From: Spirosoma rigui
GTDB lineage: Bacteria > Bacteroidota > Bacteroidia > Cytophagales > Spirosomataceae
DNA length: 64,000 bases
Reading direction: 5' to 3'
Assembly: GCF_002067135.1 (NCBI RefSeq)
Contig: NZ_CP020105.1
Span: 3,534,001 to 3,598,000, forward strand
This document shows positions 1 to 10,222 of this stretch, one piece after another (positions within the stretch are counted from its first letter, which is position 1; every line of letters starts with the position of its first letter). The notes below the pieces were generated by a model that had not been told where the DNA came from, did no database searches, and worked only from the letters and a program-made list of their open reading frames with translations. A program made the position numbers and the translations under genes.

Positions 1-1136
1 ATGGGACTTTGTCTCAGATCGGTGGCCGTATCGACCGGACGAACCGAAACCGTAAGCGGCCCTGCTGACTGATAGAGCGCGGGTACGATCCACTTGAAAC
101 CATACCGATCGAAATTACCGACTTTCAAAAATTGGGCCACGTCAGAACGGGGCAGGTCGGCTGGTAAACTGGCTACCCGTGTGCTATTGATGTATATATC
201 GATGGTTTGCGACTGAGCCAGGTCGTTGGCGTTGCAAATCCATCCCTGAATAAAGTCACAGCCAGCGTAATCGAGAAAACCTACGTAAGACTTTGGCGCT
301 GCCACTGATGCTGATGTAGCCGTTGCGGACGTAGCGGTGGCCGATGTGGCCGTCGTGGATACAGCCGTCGATGAAACAGCCGTCGTGGATACCGCCGTGG
401 TGGAAACCGCGGTTGACGAGCCCGGTTGCTGTACTGCCGCGCTGGTGGCGCTGCAGGGTGATGTCTGGGTAGGACTTTGTCGCAAATCAGTGCTCGTGCC
501 GGCTACACGGACCGAAACCAGCAACGGGTCCTTCGAGCGGTACTGCTCCGGCACCACCCACTTAAAACCGTACTGGTCAAAACCATTGGACAGTAGAGCC
601 CGGGCTACATCAGGGCGGGGCAGGTTGGCGGAGGCACTTCCCACCCGGACATTATTGATGTAAATGTCTACCTGCTGCGATGCTTGGAGGTTCTCTAGAT
701 TACACAACCAGCCCCGGAGAGTGTCGCACTCCGCGTTATCGAGATACCCGACCAATGAATTGGCAGCTACCGTCGTAACCGTAGCTACCGCCGTTGACGA
801 ACGGGGTGGCTGTAGCGCAATGCCCGTTGTGCTGCACGGTGCCGTACGAACGGGACTTCGCCGCAAATCGGTGACTGTCTCGGCGGGCCGGACCGAGATC
901 GTCAGCGAGTCTCTCGACTGGTAAAGTGCCGGCACTACCCATTTGAAACCATACTGATCAAAGTCATTCACGTTTAAGGATTTCGCCACGTCGGGCCGGG
1001 GGCTATTGGCGGGCAGGTTGATGACGCGTATCCCGTTGATGTAGATATCGACCCGCTGCGACTGACGGAAATTTTCGGTATTGCACACCCAGCCCCGGAT
1101 GGTATCACAGGCGGCATAATCCAGGTAGCCAATGTA
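1..1136 (-). repeat. Three protein-level repeat domains with a TAV-rich linker
   Basis: Domain copies begin near bases 1136, 755 and 287 and read leftwards. They share the same spacing of CD, GW, CN, DIYIN and YGFKW motifs. The linker at about 300-425 is a run of short degenerate units encoding STTAV, SATAT and similar. The copies are divergent in DNA, unlike the array at 57.7-59.9 kb. Confidence 0.8.
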
Positions 1137-1832
1137 GTTGGCTCCGGCAATCCGGGCGGAGTGATTCAGGTTGTTTTCCGTGACAACATACAGGGTCAGT
1201 TCATGCGGTGAAGGCTGGGCCGTAGTTTGTGCCAGAGACAATGCATTATCGGCGGATATGCCCTGCAGGTGAACCGTTGCCTTTTCGACAAAAAGTCCCT
1301 GACTGCCCGACTGGGTTTGCCCACGCAGCAGCCGGAACGAAGCCCCCGCGCTGAATTCTCTGAACCGCCCTTTCAGGTGATAGACCGCTAAGGGGTGATT
1401 CGGAAACGATAATTCACCACTAACGTAGTCAACCAGGTTGCCCCCCGTTGGCTCGAAGCCGGGGGGGAGCAGCATCTTCAGGGTATAGGCCGTAGCACCG
1501 GGCTGGAAAAAAAGCAGGTTGGGCGAAATGTTGAGTAGTTCGGCGGTAATCGTCAGTTCCACCGTCTCGTTCAGCTTTACCGACTGTTTGCTGCTCTGGA
1601 TACTGAACCGGATCGGATCGGTAGTGGTGAAAGCGCCCGTTTCCGGAATGGCAAATCGCAGTGGTCCCCAGTATCGAGCTGGCGGACTGCCGGAGTTACC
1701 AGGGCCGAGACCGGGAGGATTTTCGGAGATCGTGGATCGTGAAGCGGTTAAGGTCAGATACGTAATAAACCCCAGGAAAATGAGTACGCCCAGGTGAGCA
1801 TACCTTGTCAATACGGTACAGGTACGGTGCAT
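1..1832 (-). CDS. Secreted repeat protein, N-terminal part (runs off left edge)
   Basis: An open frame starts at ATG 1832 and is still open at base 1 (610 codons). A hydrophobic segment at about residues 9-25 should be a signal peptide or anchor. Residues 30-230 have no recognisable fold. Three copies of a domain of about 90 residues follow, starting near residues 233, 360 and 516. Each carries the pattern GYLDxAxCDxIxGWxCN, then VDIYIN, RPDVA, DQYGFKWVVP and TDLRxSP. Copies 2 and 3 are joined by a low-complexity linker of TAV/TAT/TAS triplets. The domain resembles repeats seen in large secreted proteins of Spirosoma-like bacteria and is probably a beta-sandwich, perhaps carbohydrate- or surface-binding (inference). 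The C-terminus lies outside the window, so a secretion tail cannot be checked. Confidence 0.85.
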   Translation of the reverse strand, partial: MHRTCTVLTRYAHLGVLIFLGFITYLTLTASRSTISENPPGLGPGNSGSPPARYWGPLRFAIPETGAFTTTDPIRFSIQSSKQSVKLNETVELTITAELLNISPNLLFFQPGATAYTLKMLLPPGFEPTGGNLVDYVSGELSFPNHPLAVYHLKGRFREFSAGASFRLLRGQTQSGSQGLFVEKATVHLQGISADNALSLAQTTAQPSPHELTLYVVTENNLNHSARIAGANYIGYLDYAACDTIRGWVCNTENFRQSQRVDIYINGIRVINLPANSPRPDVAKSLNVNDFDQYGFKWVVPALYQSRDSLTISVRPAETVTDLRRSPVRTAPCSTTGIALQPPRSSTAVATVTTVAANSLVGYLDNAECDTLRGWLCNLENLQASQQVDIYINNVRVGSASANLPRPDVARALLSNGFDQYGFKWVVPEQYRSKDPLLVSVRVAGTSTDLRQSPTQTSPCSATSAAVQQPGSSTAVSTTAVSTTAVSSTAVSTTATSATATSATATSASVAAPKSYVGFLDYAGCDFIQGWICNANDLAQSQTIDIYINSTRVASLPADLPRSDVAQFLKVGNFDRYGFKWIVPALYQSAGPLTVSVRPVDTATDLRQSP

Positions 1833-2185
1833 GAATGGCTCTTTATCTATTCTCGGATACCCCGATTACAACTATTGAGCCATTCACCAACAGTCGCTTA
1901 CCCGGTCGTCAACGTTGAGAAATTATCGAATTGGAGTCTATAGAGCCAAAAAAGAAACTATTTATAGTAACTGATTTAATGCGATCATGTAGTATAAGTT
2001 TTCTCGATTGCTCCAGCCAAAAATGATACCAGTCTGCATTTTTTTAGCATGCGATTGTCAACACTGTTTTTTTGAGCAGGCGTGAGCTGTCCGATGCTGC
2101 GATTTGCTGCGGGATAGTAGTCATGGCGGAGCCGCCAAGGACGTGGGTAACGTATAGCCGGAGCGTTGGGCTGGCGGGGTAGCGG
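1833..2185. other. Intergenic stretch, no gene recognised
   Basis: This 353-base gap lies between two minus-strand genes. The part near 1900-2040 is AT-rich and should hold the promoter of the repeat-protein gene, but no convincing TTG/TAnnTTTG pair was found. A possible 86-codon minus frame reaching into it is a shadow of the OmpA gene. Confidence 0.5.
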
Positions 2186-4258
2186 CTACATAGCCATGAT
2201 GGTAAACTCGACGCGCCGGTTAAGTTTACGTCGTTCGTCGGTGCCGTTGCTGGCAATGGGTTTGCTGGGTCCCCAGGCTTTAGTCTGAATCCGTCCTTCG
2301 GCAATCCCTTTGCTGGTCAGGTACTCTTTAACCACCCGAACGCGATCTTCCGACAGTTTCATGTTGGGTTCCCAATCACCCTGGTTGTCGGTATGTCCTT
2401 CAATCAGGAGGCCCATAGACGGGTAGTTCGTGAGCATCTCAACGATGCGGTCCAGTTCAACGTTGGCACCGGGCTGGAGGGAATACTGGCTCTGCTCGAA
2501 CAGGACTTCGCGCATGGTTATTTTCTGGCCCGTCTCAATCTTTATCAGGTATAAATTCCGCCGGATGTCGCGGAACCGCTTGTCACGGCTCAGGTCCAGT
2601 GTTTCGGTGGTAGGGAAGTAGCCCTCCCGGGTAGCGGTTAAATTATAGACCTTCTGGGTGGGCAGAATGATTTTGTACTCGCCCGTTTCCGGGCTGTAGT
2701 CAACTTTTGCCACTTCTTTATCCTCATTGAACAGCTTCGATACGACTTCCGATGCAATGGGTTGTTTGGTTTTGGAGTCAAGAACCTGGCCCGATACAAT
2801 TGCGACGGGGTCGGGCTTGATAGCCGGGTATAGTTTAAGCCGGAAGATATCGTCTTCACCCATCGAGTTGGCGCGCGAACTCAGATAAGCATAATCGCCC
2901 GAAGCGGGAATGGTGAAATACCCATCCCACTCGTCGGTGTTTATGGCCGGACCGAGATTTTCGGGTTCGCTCCAGTTACCCCATGAATCGTCGAGTCGGC
3001 GGGAAACGAAGATATCACCGTTGCCATAGCCCGGGTGTCCCGCCGATGTAAAGTAGAGCGTCCGGCCGTCGGCGGCCAGAAACGGGGAGCTTTCCGACTC
3101 GGCCGTATTCACTACCCCGCCCAGCGATACAGGTTCGGCCCAGGTACGGTCGGGTCGCTGCAGGGCCACATACAGGTCGCGGTCGCCCCGGGTGTCCCTG
3201 CGCTGCACGGCCAGAATAATAGCCCGTCCGTCGGGGGACACGCAAAATTCCAGCTGGTTTTTTTCGTGCAGGTTATAGTTGTTGGCGATTTTGCACTCAA
3301 CGGGCTGAGACCAGCCTGCTTTGGTCCGGATTGATCTGGAGATACCGAACGCAAGGCCCCCATCGGGTTTATACACGTTAATGAGGTAAGCCGTCCGGCC
3401 GTCGGGGGCCATCCCACTGATGGCATTGTCACCGGCATTGTTGATGGGGGAACCAATATTTACGGCTTCGCCCCAGGTTGGCGTAGTGCCGGTTGCTCCT
3501 GATTCCAGGGTAGAATACCACACATCCTGGTGGTCAGGCGCGCCGAGGTTAGCTTTGTTGAAGTTCCGCGTAAAGTAGAGCGTCCGGCCATCGGGCGAGA
3601 TAACCGGGGCTACTTCCTGGCCGGGCGAGTTGACGGTTTTACCCAGGTTTTCTTTTTGAATGTCTTTGGGAGTGGCCGCCGATACGTTAATGGTTGCCGT
3701 AATGGGTTTGACCTCTTCCGAAATGCCGATGGCATCGATCTGGTTAATGCCTTTGACGGCCGCCCCGTTAAGAATAACTTTTACCTGGCTGCAGACAACG
3801 TCCGAATCGGTCAAAAAGATATTGAGCAGGGGACCCGTACGGGGTGGAGTTGAGTTGCCTGCCTGGTAGACGGGATGCTGAACGCCTTTCTGGTCGATGA
3901 CCAGCACCTGGGCTACCGCACCGGGGTTAACATTTTCGGCAATAACGATCTGGCGCGCCCGCTGGGGCTGGGCAAAGCCAACCTGTATCCACTCTTCAGC
4001 CGATCCGTCGGCCGAAGCAGGTGCCCATGCACAGGTACTCTGACCCATTTCGGGCCCTTTGCTGGGTGAGCCCAGCGCCTGAGACGCTTTGTACTGTTCG
4101 CCGGTAGGCTCGCCTTTTTTCTCCGACGATACCCCAACGACCCGGCTTGCCCACTGCACCGATTGCGCCGGCTTTCCGTCACTCTCGGCACGTTGCGCCG
4201 GGCAAACCAGCGCGAGGCTTACGAAATAAAGGCAGAGCAGGAGACGCTGCGTACACAT
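2186..4258 (-). CDS. Beta-propeller (PD40) plus OmpA-domain outer-membrane protein
   Basis: This is probably an exported protein that is anchored to peptidoglycan through its C-terminal OmpA domain. The ATG at 4258 is preferred because a clean signal peptide follows it (MCTQRLLLCLYFVSLALVC). An in-frame ATG at 4348 would put 30 polar residues in front. Several PD40-type blades follow (SPDGRTLYFT, APDGRTAYL, SPDGRAIIL, AADGRTLYFTS). Then comes a carboxypeptidase-regulatory-like segment (VSGQVLDSKTKQPIAS) and an OmpA domain over the last 109 residues, with the peptidoglycan-contact motif GHTDN and a conserved NRRVEF. The order propeller, regulatory domain, OmpA is like that of PorE of the type IX secretion system, but no N-terminal TPR is seen, so that role is not assigned. 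It lies 99 bases downstream of the amylase gene and may share its transcript. Confidence 0.9.
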   Translation of the reverse strand: MCTQRLLLCLYFVSLALVCPAQRAESDGKPAQSVQWASRVVGVSSEKKGEPTGEQYKASQALGSPSKGPEMGQSTCAWAPASADGSAEEWIQVGFAQPQRARQIVIAENVNPGAVAQVLVIDQKGVQHPVYQAGNSTPPRTGPLLNIFLTDSDVVCSQVKVILNGAAVKGINQIDAIGISEEVKPITATINVSAATPKDIQKENLGKTVNSPGQEVAPVISPDGRTLYFTRNFNKANLGAPDHQDVWYSTLESGATGTTPTWGEAVNIGSPINNAGDNAISGMAPDGRTAYLINVYKPDGGLAFGISRSIRTKAGWSQPVECKIANNYNLHEKNQLEFCVSPDGRAIILAVQRRDTRGDRDLYVALQRPDRTWAEPVSLGGVVNTAESESSPFLAADGRTLYFTSAGHPGYGNGDIFVSRRLDDSWGNWSEPENLGPAINTDEWDGYFTIPASGDYAYLSSRANSMGEDDIFRLKLYPAIKPDPVAIVSGQVLDSKTKQPIASEVVSKLFNEDKEVAKVDYSPETGEYKIILPTQKVYNLTATREGYFPTTETLDLSRDKRFRDIRRNLYLIKIETGQKITMREVLFEQSQYSLQPGANVELDRIVEMLTNYPSMGLLIEGHTDNQGDWEPNMKLSEDRVRVVKEYLTSKGIAEGRIQTKAWGPSKPIASNGTDERRKLNRRVEFTIMAM

Positions 4259-4357
4259 ACGGGTAGAATACAAATTCGGGTTGTGTCGGGAACTGAACCA
4301 ATAAATATCGCACGAAACACTCAAATTATATTCACCCCGTGTGCTCATTTTACTACG

Positions 4358-5767
4358 TCAATTGGTCAACACCCGGTACTCCCAGGGTTTGAGCGTTATG
4401 GTTACGTTCGGCTTCAGATTCATCGGCTGCCGGCTGAACACCTCGGTGTACATGCCTTCGTAGCCATCGCCCCCAAGCTGCGCCGTCTGGGGCTGGCCGC
4501 TCAGGTTCAGCAGGACAATAACCCGGTCGGTGTCACGCTGCCGATGAAACGCGTAAACTTTATTATCGCGGTCGGTGGGAATTTTCACCACTTTGCCACC
4601 AGCTACGCCATTCCATAACGCCCGGTTGCGGTGTTTCAGCGTGAGGAGGGTTTCGAAAAAGTTACTGCGCGAATAGGTGCCCCAGCTGATGGTGTCTTTT
4701 TCGAAGAAGGCCAGTCGCTTGTTCAGGTTCGATTCCATGCCATTATACACCAGCGGCATCCCTTCCAGCGTACTGCTCAGCACGATGAACGCATTGGCCC
4801 CGGGACCGAAGGATTCGGCCAGGGTACCATTCGACGTGTTTTCGTCGTGGTTCTGGGTAAACAGCATCTGGTAGTACCACTTCGGGAAACGCTTCTGGTT
4901 GGCCTCCCGCAGTGAGTCGATCTTGTCGGCCGTCTGCTGGCCTTTGGCAACGGCTTTCATCATGCTGTGCATGGCCCAGCCGTAGTTCATGTTGAAGCAG
5001 CTTTTGAACTGGTCCGGATCGTCTTCCCATTCCGACAGCATGAACACGGTTTTGATCTTGTCGAGCTGGGGACGCAGTTCGGCCCAGAAGTCGTTCGGCA
5101 CGTAGCCCGCTACGTCGCAGCGGTAGCCGTCAATGTCGCATTCCTTGATCCAGTACTGCATGGCCTCAATCATTCCCTTGCGCATGGCGGGGTTGCCGTA
5201 GTCCAGGTCGACGACGTCGCTCCAGTCGGTGGGTTTGTTTGTTTTCGGATCAATTGGCGTGGTCATCTTGCCGTTGATCTTCGTGTACCAGTCCGGGTGT
5301 TCCTCAATCCATACATGGTCCCAGCCGGTATGGTTGGGTATCCAGTCCAGGATAACGCGCAGGCCAAGGGCATGGGCCCGGTTTACGAGCTGCTTGAAAT
5401 CGTCGAGGGTGCCGTACTCGGGGTTAACGGCTTTGTAATCGGCAACGGCGTAGGGGCTACCCAGATTTCCTTTTTTGTTTTTCTGACTGATGGGATAGAT
5501 CGGCATGAGCCAGATGATATCGACCCCCATTTCTTTCAGGCGGGGAAGCTGGGCTTCCACGGCCTTGAAATTGCCATCGACCGAAAACTGGCGGGTATTT
5601 ACTTCGTAGATGGTAGCATTATGGGCCCAGTCTGGCGACGGGGGCGCGGTTGACGCTGTGGTGTCGGCGGGGACAGTGACAGTCTGCTCCGTGTTGGTTG
5701 ATGTATTACGGCAGGCCGTTGCCAGAAAAAACAAACTGAGGGCAATGGCCAGATGGGAATGCTTCAT
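4358..5767 (-). CDS. GH13 alpha-amylase-family lipoprotein
   Basis: A glycoside hydrolase of family 13, probably acting on alpha-glucans outside the cytoplasm. The ATG at 5767 starts a lipoprotein signal with lipobox LATAC (Cys19). A TTG 21 bases upstream is less likely. GH13 motifs are complete: DWIPNHTG (region I), GYRCDVA with the nucleophile Asp at about residue 218 (region II), LSEWE with the acid/base Glu at about 246 (region III) and NHDE with Asp at about 308 (region IV). At 469 residues it is compact and ends in the usual small beta-domain. It lies 56 bases after rpe. Exact specificity (amylase, neopullulanase-like, maltogenic) cannot be read from the sequence. Confidence 0.93.
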   Translation of the reverse strand: MKHSHLAIALSLFFLATACRNTSTNTEQTVTVPADTTASTAPPSPDWAHNATIYEVNTRQFSVDGNFKAVEAQLPRLKEMGVDIIWLMPIYPISQKNKKGNLGSPYAVADYKAVNPEYGTLDDFKQLVNRAHALGLRVILDWIPNHTGWDHVWIEEHPDWYTKINGKMTTPIDPKTNKPTDWSDVVDLDYGNPAMRKGMIEAMQYWIKECDIDGYRCDVAGYVPNDFWAELRPQLDKIKTVFMLSEWEDDPDQFKSCFNMNYGWAMHSMMKAVAKGQQTADKIDSLREANQKRFPKWYYQMLFTQNHDENTSNGTLAESFGPGANAFIVLSSTLEGMPLVYNGMESNLNKRLAFFEKDTISWGTYSRSNFFETLLTLKHRNRALWNGVAGGKVVKIPTDRDNKVYAFHRQRDTDRVIVLLNLSGQPQTAQLGGDGYEGMYTEVFSRQPMNLKPNVTITLKPWEYRVLTN

Positions 5768-5823
5768 AAAAATAAATCGCTTTGTCAACGTAAGGAGGGA
5801 GGAACGGGTATCTACCGGATTCG

Positions 5824-6495
5824 TTAGGCCACCATCGGCTGGTGACCCCGTTTGAGTTGCCGGATCGCTTCCAGCGGGGCGTCGGCGCCAAAAACGGATG
5901 TGCCGGCTACTACGTAGTCTGCTCCCGCGTCAACAAGGGTCGGGGTATTTGACAGCCCCATACCACCATCAACGCCAATCAGGGCCGGGCTGCCCGCACG
6001 TTGCAGCAGCTGCCGTAATTTACGTACCTTCGGAATGGACAGCGGCAGCAGTTGCTGCCCGCCGAAGCCAGGGTTGATCGTCATAATTAGTACCTGATCG
6101 AACGCGTCGGTGAGGTCGGCCAGTACATCAACCGGCGTCTGCATATTGAGCGCAACGCCCGCCTGGCAACCTGCTTCACGGATCTGGGTGAGCACCCGGT
6201 GCAGGTGCGTACAGGCTTCGTAATGCACGGTTATGTGGGTAGCTCCTTTGCGGGCAAACTCATCAACGTAGCGCTCAGGCTGCACGATCATCAGGTGAAC
6301 GTCGAGCGGTTTGCGGGCGTGGCGGCTGATGGCTTCCAGTACCGGAAAGCCAAACGAAATATTGGGTACGAAAACGCCATCCATCACGTCCACATGAAAC
6401 CAGTCGGCGTCGCTTTCGTTGACCATGTCAATATCGCGCTGTAGGTTGGCAAAGTCGGCGGCAAGTATAGAAGGGGCGATAATGGGTACGGTCAT
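5824..6495 (-). CDS. rpe: Ribulose-phosphate 3-epimerase
   Basis: Interconverts ribulose 5-phosphate and xylulose 5-phosphate in the pentose phosphate pathway; cytoplasmic TIM barrel. At 223 residues it has the normal family length. Metal and catalytic positions are present: FHVDVMDG (His34, Asp36), DVHLM (His67), MTINPGFGGQ and the second catalytic Asp in GVDGGM. The ATG at 6495 opens directly into the conserved IAPSILAADF. It is the first gene of a possible minus-strand run that continues into the GH13 and OmpA genes. Confidence 0.97.
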   Translation of the reverse strand: MTVPIIAPSILAADFANLQRDIDMVNESDADWFHVDVMDGVFVPNISFGFPVLEAISRHARKPLDVHLMIVQPERYVDEFARKGATHITVHYEACTHLHRVLTQIREAGCQAGVALNMQTPVDVLADLTDAFDQVLIMTINPGFGGQQLLPLSIPKVRKLRQLLQRAGSPALIGVDGGMGLSNTPTLVDAGADYVVAGTSVFGADAPLEAIRQLKRGHQPMVA

Positions 6496-6778
6496 ACAGG
6501 TAGGCGGTGAGTTCGCCAGGCTATTCTACACCCTCGTTTTGACCGGGCCAACGCTGGATTGGCTACGGAAGACTGAACGTAGTAGATAGTTGGCACCCCA
6601 CTTTTTTTAGCCTGTAAAACTACCTTTTTTTGGTTAGATGAAGAAACAAAACCAATATTGCCCGTTTAGAACATGGGAGGATTTGAGCCATCGGCTACCG
6701 CCGTATCCGGCCAGAAACCGCTTCCAGCCGGTAACTCCGCCCCGGAGCAACCGGGGACCATTCCCGATTTTTTTTTGA

Positions 6779-8839
<2,061 letters not shown>

Positions 8840-8962
8840 AAGGCAACTGTGGGGCGACTTTATCCCGTTTTCGAGCCGCTTCGGACAGACTTGACCCTGT
8901 TGGGCGCACTTTCCCGCTCAAATTCACGTAACTTTGTGAAGTTACCCCGTACCTGATAGATT

Positions 8963-9859
8963 ATGAACACCAATTTCCACGGCGTGGGCGTTGCCATTGT
9001 AACGCCTTTTGCGGCCGATCATTCCATTGATTTCGACGGCTTTGGCCGCATAATCCGGCACGTCACCGATGGGGGCGTCCGGTATATTGTCCTGCAGGGC
9101 ACCACCGGCGAATCACCCACGGTGACCAAAGCCGAAAAGGCGCAGCTCCTGCAGTATCTTAAAGAGAATAACCCCGGGAACCTGCCTATCGTATTTGGCG
9201 TGGGCGGTAACGTAACGGCCGATGTGGTGTCGGGCATGAAAGACATCGATTTTGAAGGTGTCGAAGCTATTCTGTCGGTATGTCCGTATTACAACAAGCC
9301 GGGCAAACGGGGCGTAATCGAGCATTTTACCCGCGTAGCCGATGCCAGCCCGGTACCGGTGATCCTGTATAATATTCCCTTCCGGACGGGGATTAACATG
9401 AGTGCCGAAACGATCGTCGAACTGGCCCAGCACCCAAACATCATTGGGGTTAAAGAAGCGTCGTGTGTGATTGAGCAGTGCATGGAAATTGCCCGCGACA
9501 AACCCGACGATTTTCTGCTGATCTCGGGCGACGATGTGCAGGCTGTTCCCATCATCAGCATTGGTGGCGTGGGTGTGATGTCGGTCATTGCCAATGCGCT
9601 CCCCACTAAATTCTGCGGGATGATCGAAGCCGCTCTCCAGGGTGACTTTGCCCATGCCCAGCGCGAGCTTGGCCATTTCCTGCGCATCGACCCCCTGCTG
9701 TACGAAGAGGGTAACCCGGTCGGCATAAAAAATATTCTGGAAATTATGGGCCTGATCTCGGCCGAAGTCCGGTTGCCGCTAATGAAAGCCTCCGACGACC
9801 TGAGCGAACGCCAGCGCGTCGTGCTGCAGCGCGACCGTCTGCTGGAACTGGTAGCCTAG
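8963..9859 (+). CDS. dapA: 4-hydroxy-tetrahydrodipicolinate synthase
   Basis: Condenses pyruvate with aspartate semialdehyde, the first committed step of lysine and diaminopimelate synthesis. The protein is 298 residues long. The Schiff-base lysine is Lys164 in GVKEAS. Thr47/Thr48 of GTTGE and Tyr136 of LYNIPFRTG form the catalytic triad. A TAACTTTG sequence at 8929-8936 fits the Bacteroidota -7 element, though no TTG is found at the right distance. A strong terminator follows at 9881-9916. Confidence 0.97.
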   Translation: MNTNFHGVGVAIVTPFAADHSIDFDGFGRIIRHVTDGGVRYIVLQGTTGESPTVTKAEKAQLLQYLKENNPGNLPIVFGVGGNVTADVVSGMKDIDFEGVEAILSVCPYYNKPGKRGVIEHFTRVADASPVPVILYNIPFRTGINMSAETIVELAQHPNIIGVKEASCVIEQCMEIARDKPDDFLLISGDDVQAVPIISIGGVGVMSVIANALPTKFCGMIEAALQGDFAHAQRELGHFLRIDPLLYEEGNPVGIKNILEIMGLISAEVRLPLMKASDDLSERQRVVLQRDRLLELVA

Positions 9860-9880
9860 ACTGTTTCCCGATTCAACAAA

Positions 9881-9916
9881 AAAAGCGGTGCCTTCCGGGA
9901 AGGCACCGCTTTTTTG
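9881..9916. terminator. Bidirectional terminator between dapA and a minus-strand lipoprotein
   Basis: A 14-bp stem (AAAAGCGGTGCCTT pairing with AAGGCACCGCTTTT) with a 5-base loop. A-tract on one side and T-tract on the other mean it can stop both converging genes. Confidence 0.93.
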
Positions 9917-9932
9917 TTCGCTAACCTGTTGT

Positions 9933-10127
9933 TTATACGTTGCGGTTACCGCCCCCGAATAGTTTGGATACCAGCCAGATAATGACGGCAACGACAACAA
10001 TGACCCCAATAATACCCGTGTATGCACCAGCTTTGAAAATACCCGCAATGGCATCACAGCTGGTTAGGAAGAACGTTAGAAACAGGGCCACGAAGGCCAT
10101 CGGGAAAAAACGGAGCAGGGATTTCAT
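9933..10127 (-). CDS. Small lipoprotein with one membrane helix
   Basis: A 64-residue protein starting at ATG 10127. A lipoprotein signal ends in LTSCD. After AGIFKAGAYTG comes a hydrophobic helix (IIGVIVVVAVIIWLVSKLF) and a short basic tail. Small proteins of this type are widespread in Bacteroidota and are often mislabelled phosphatidate cytidylyltransferase. At this size it cannot be that enzyme, and its function is unknown. A longer frame to 10202 exists but would put polar residues in front of the signal. Confidence 0.8.
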   Translation of the reverse strand: MKSLLRFFPMAFVALFLTFFLTSCDAIAGIFKAGAYTGIIGVIVVVAVIIWLVSKLFGGGNRNV

Positions 10128-10222
10128 GAACGTTGATTGATTTATCGTAGTGAACAATCGACCGGTCGTCGGTGATTTCACAATTAACCCGTTCAATCTC
10201 ACTTTGTTCTATTATAAATTCC

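Noticed and set aside
4163..5653. Long plus-strand frames opposite the OmpA and amylase genes
   Set aside because: Antisense to two clearly recognised genes; GC-rich DNA leaves such frames open by chance.
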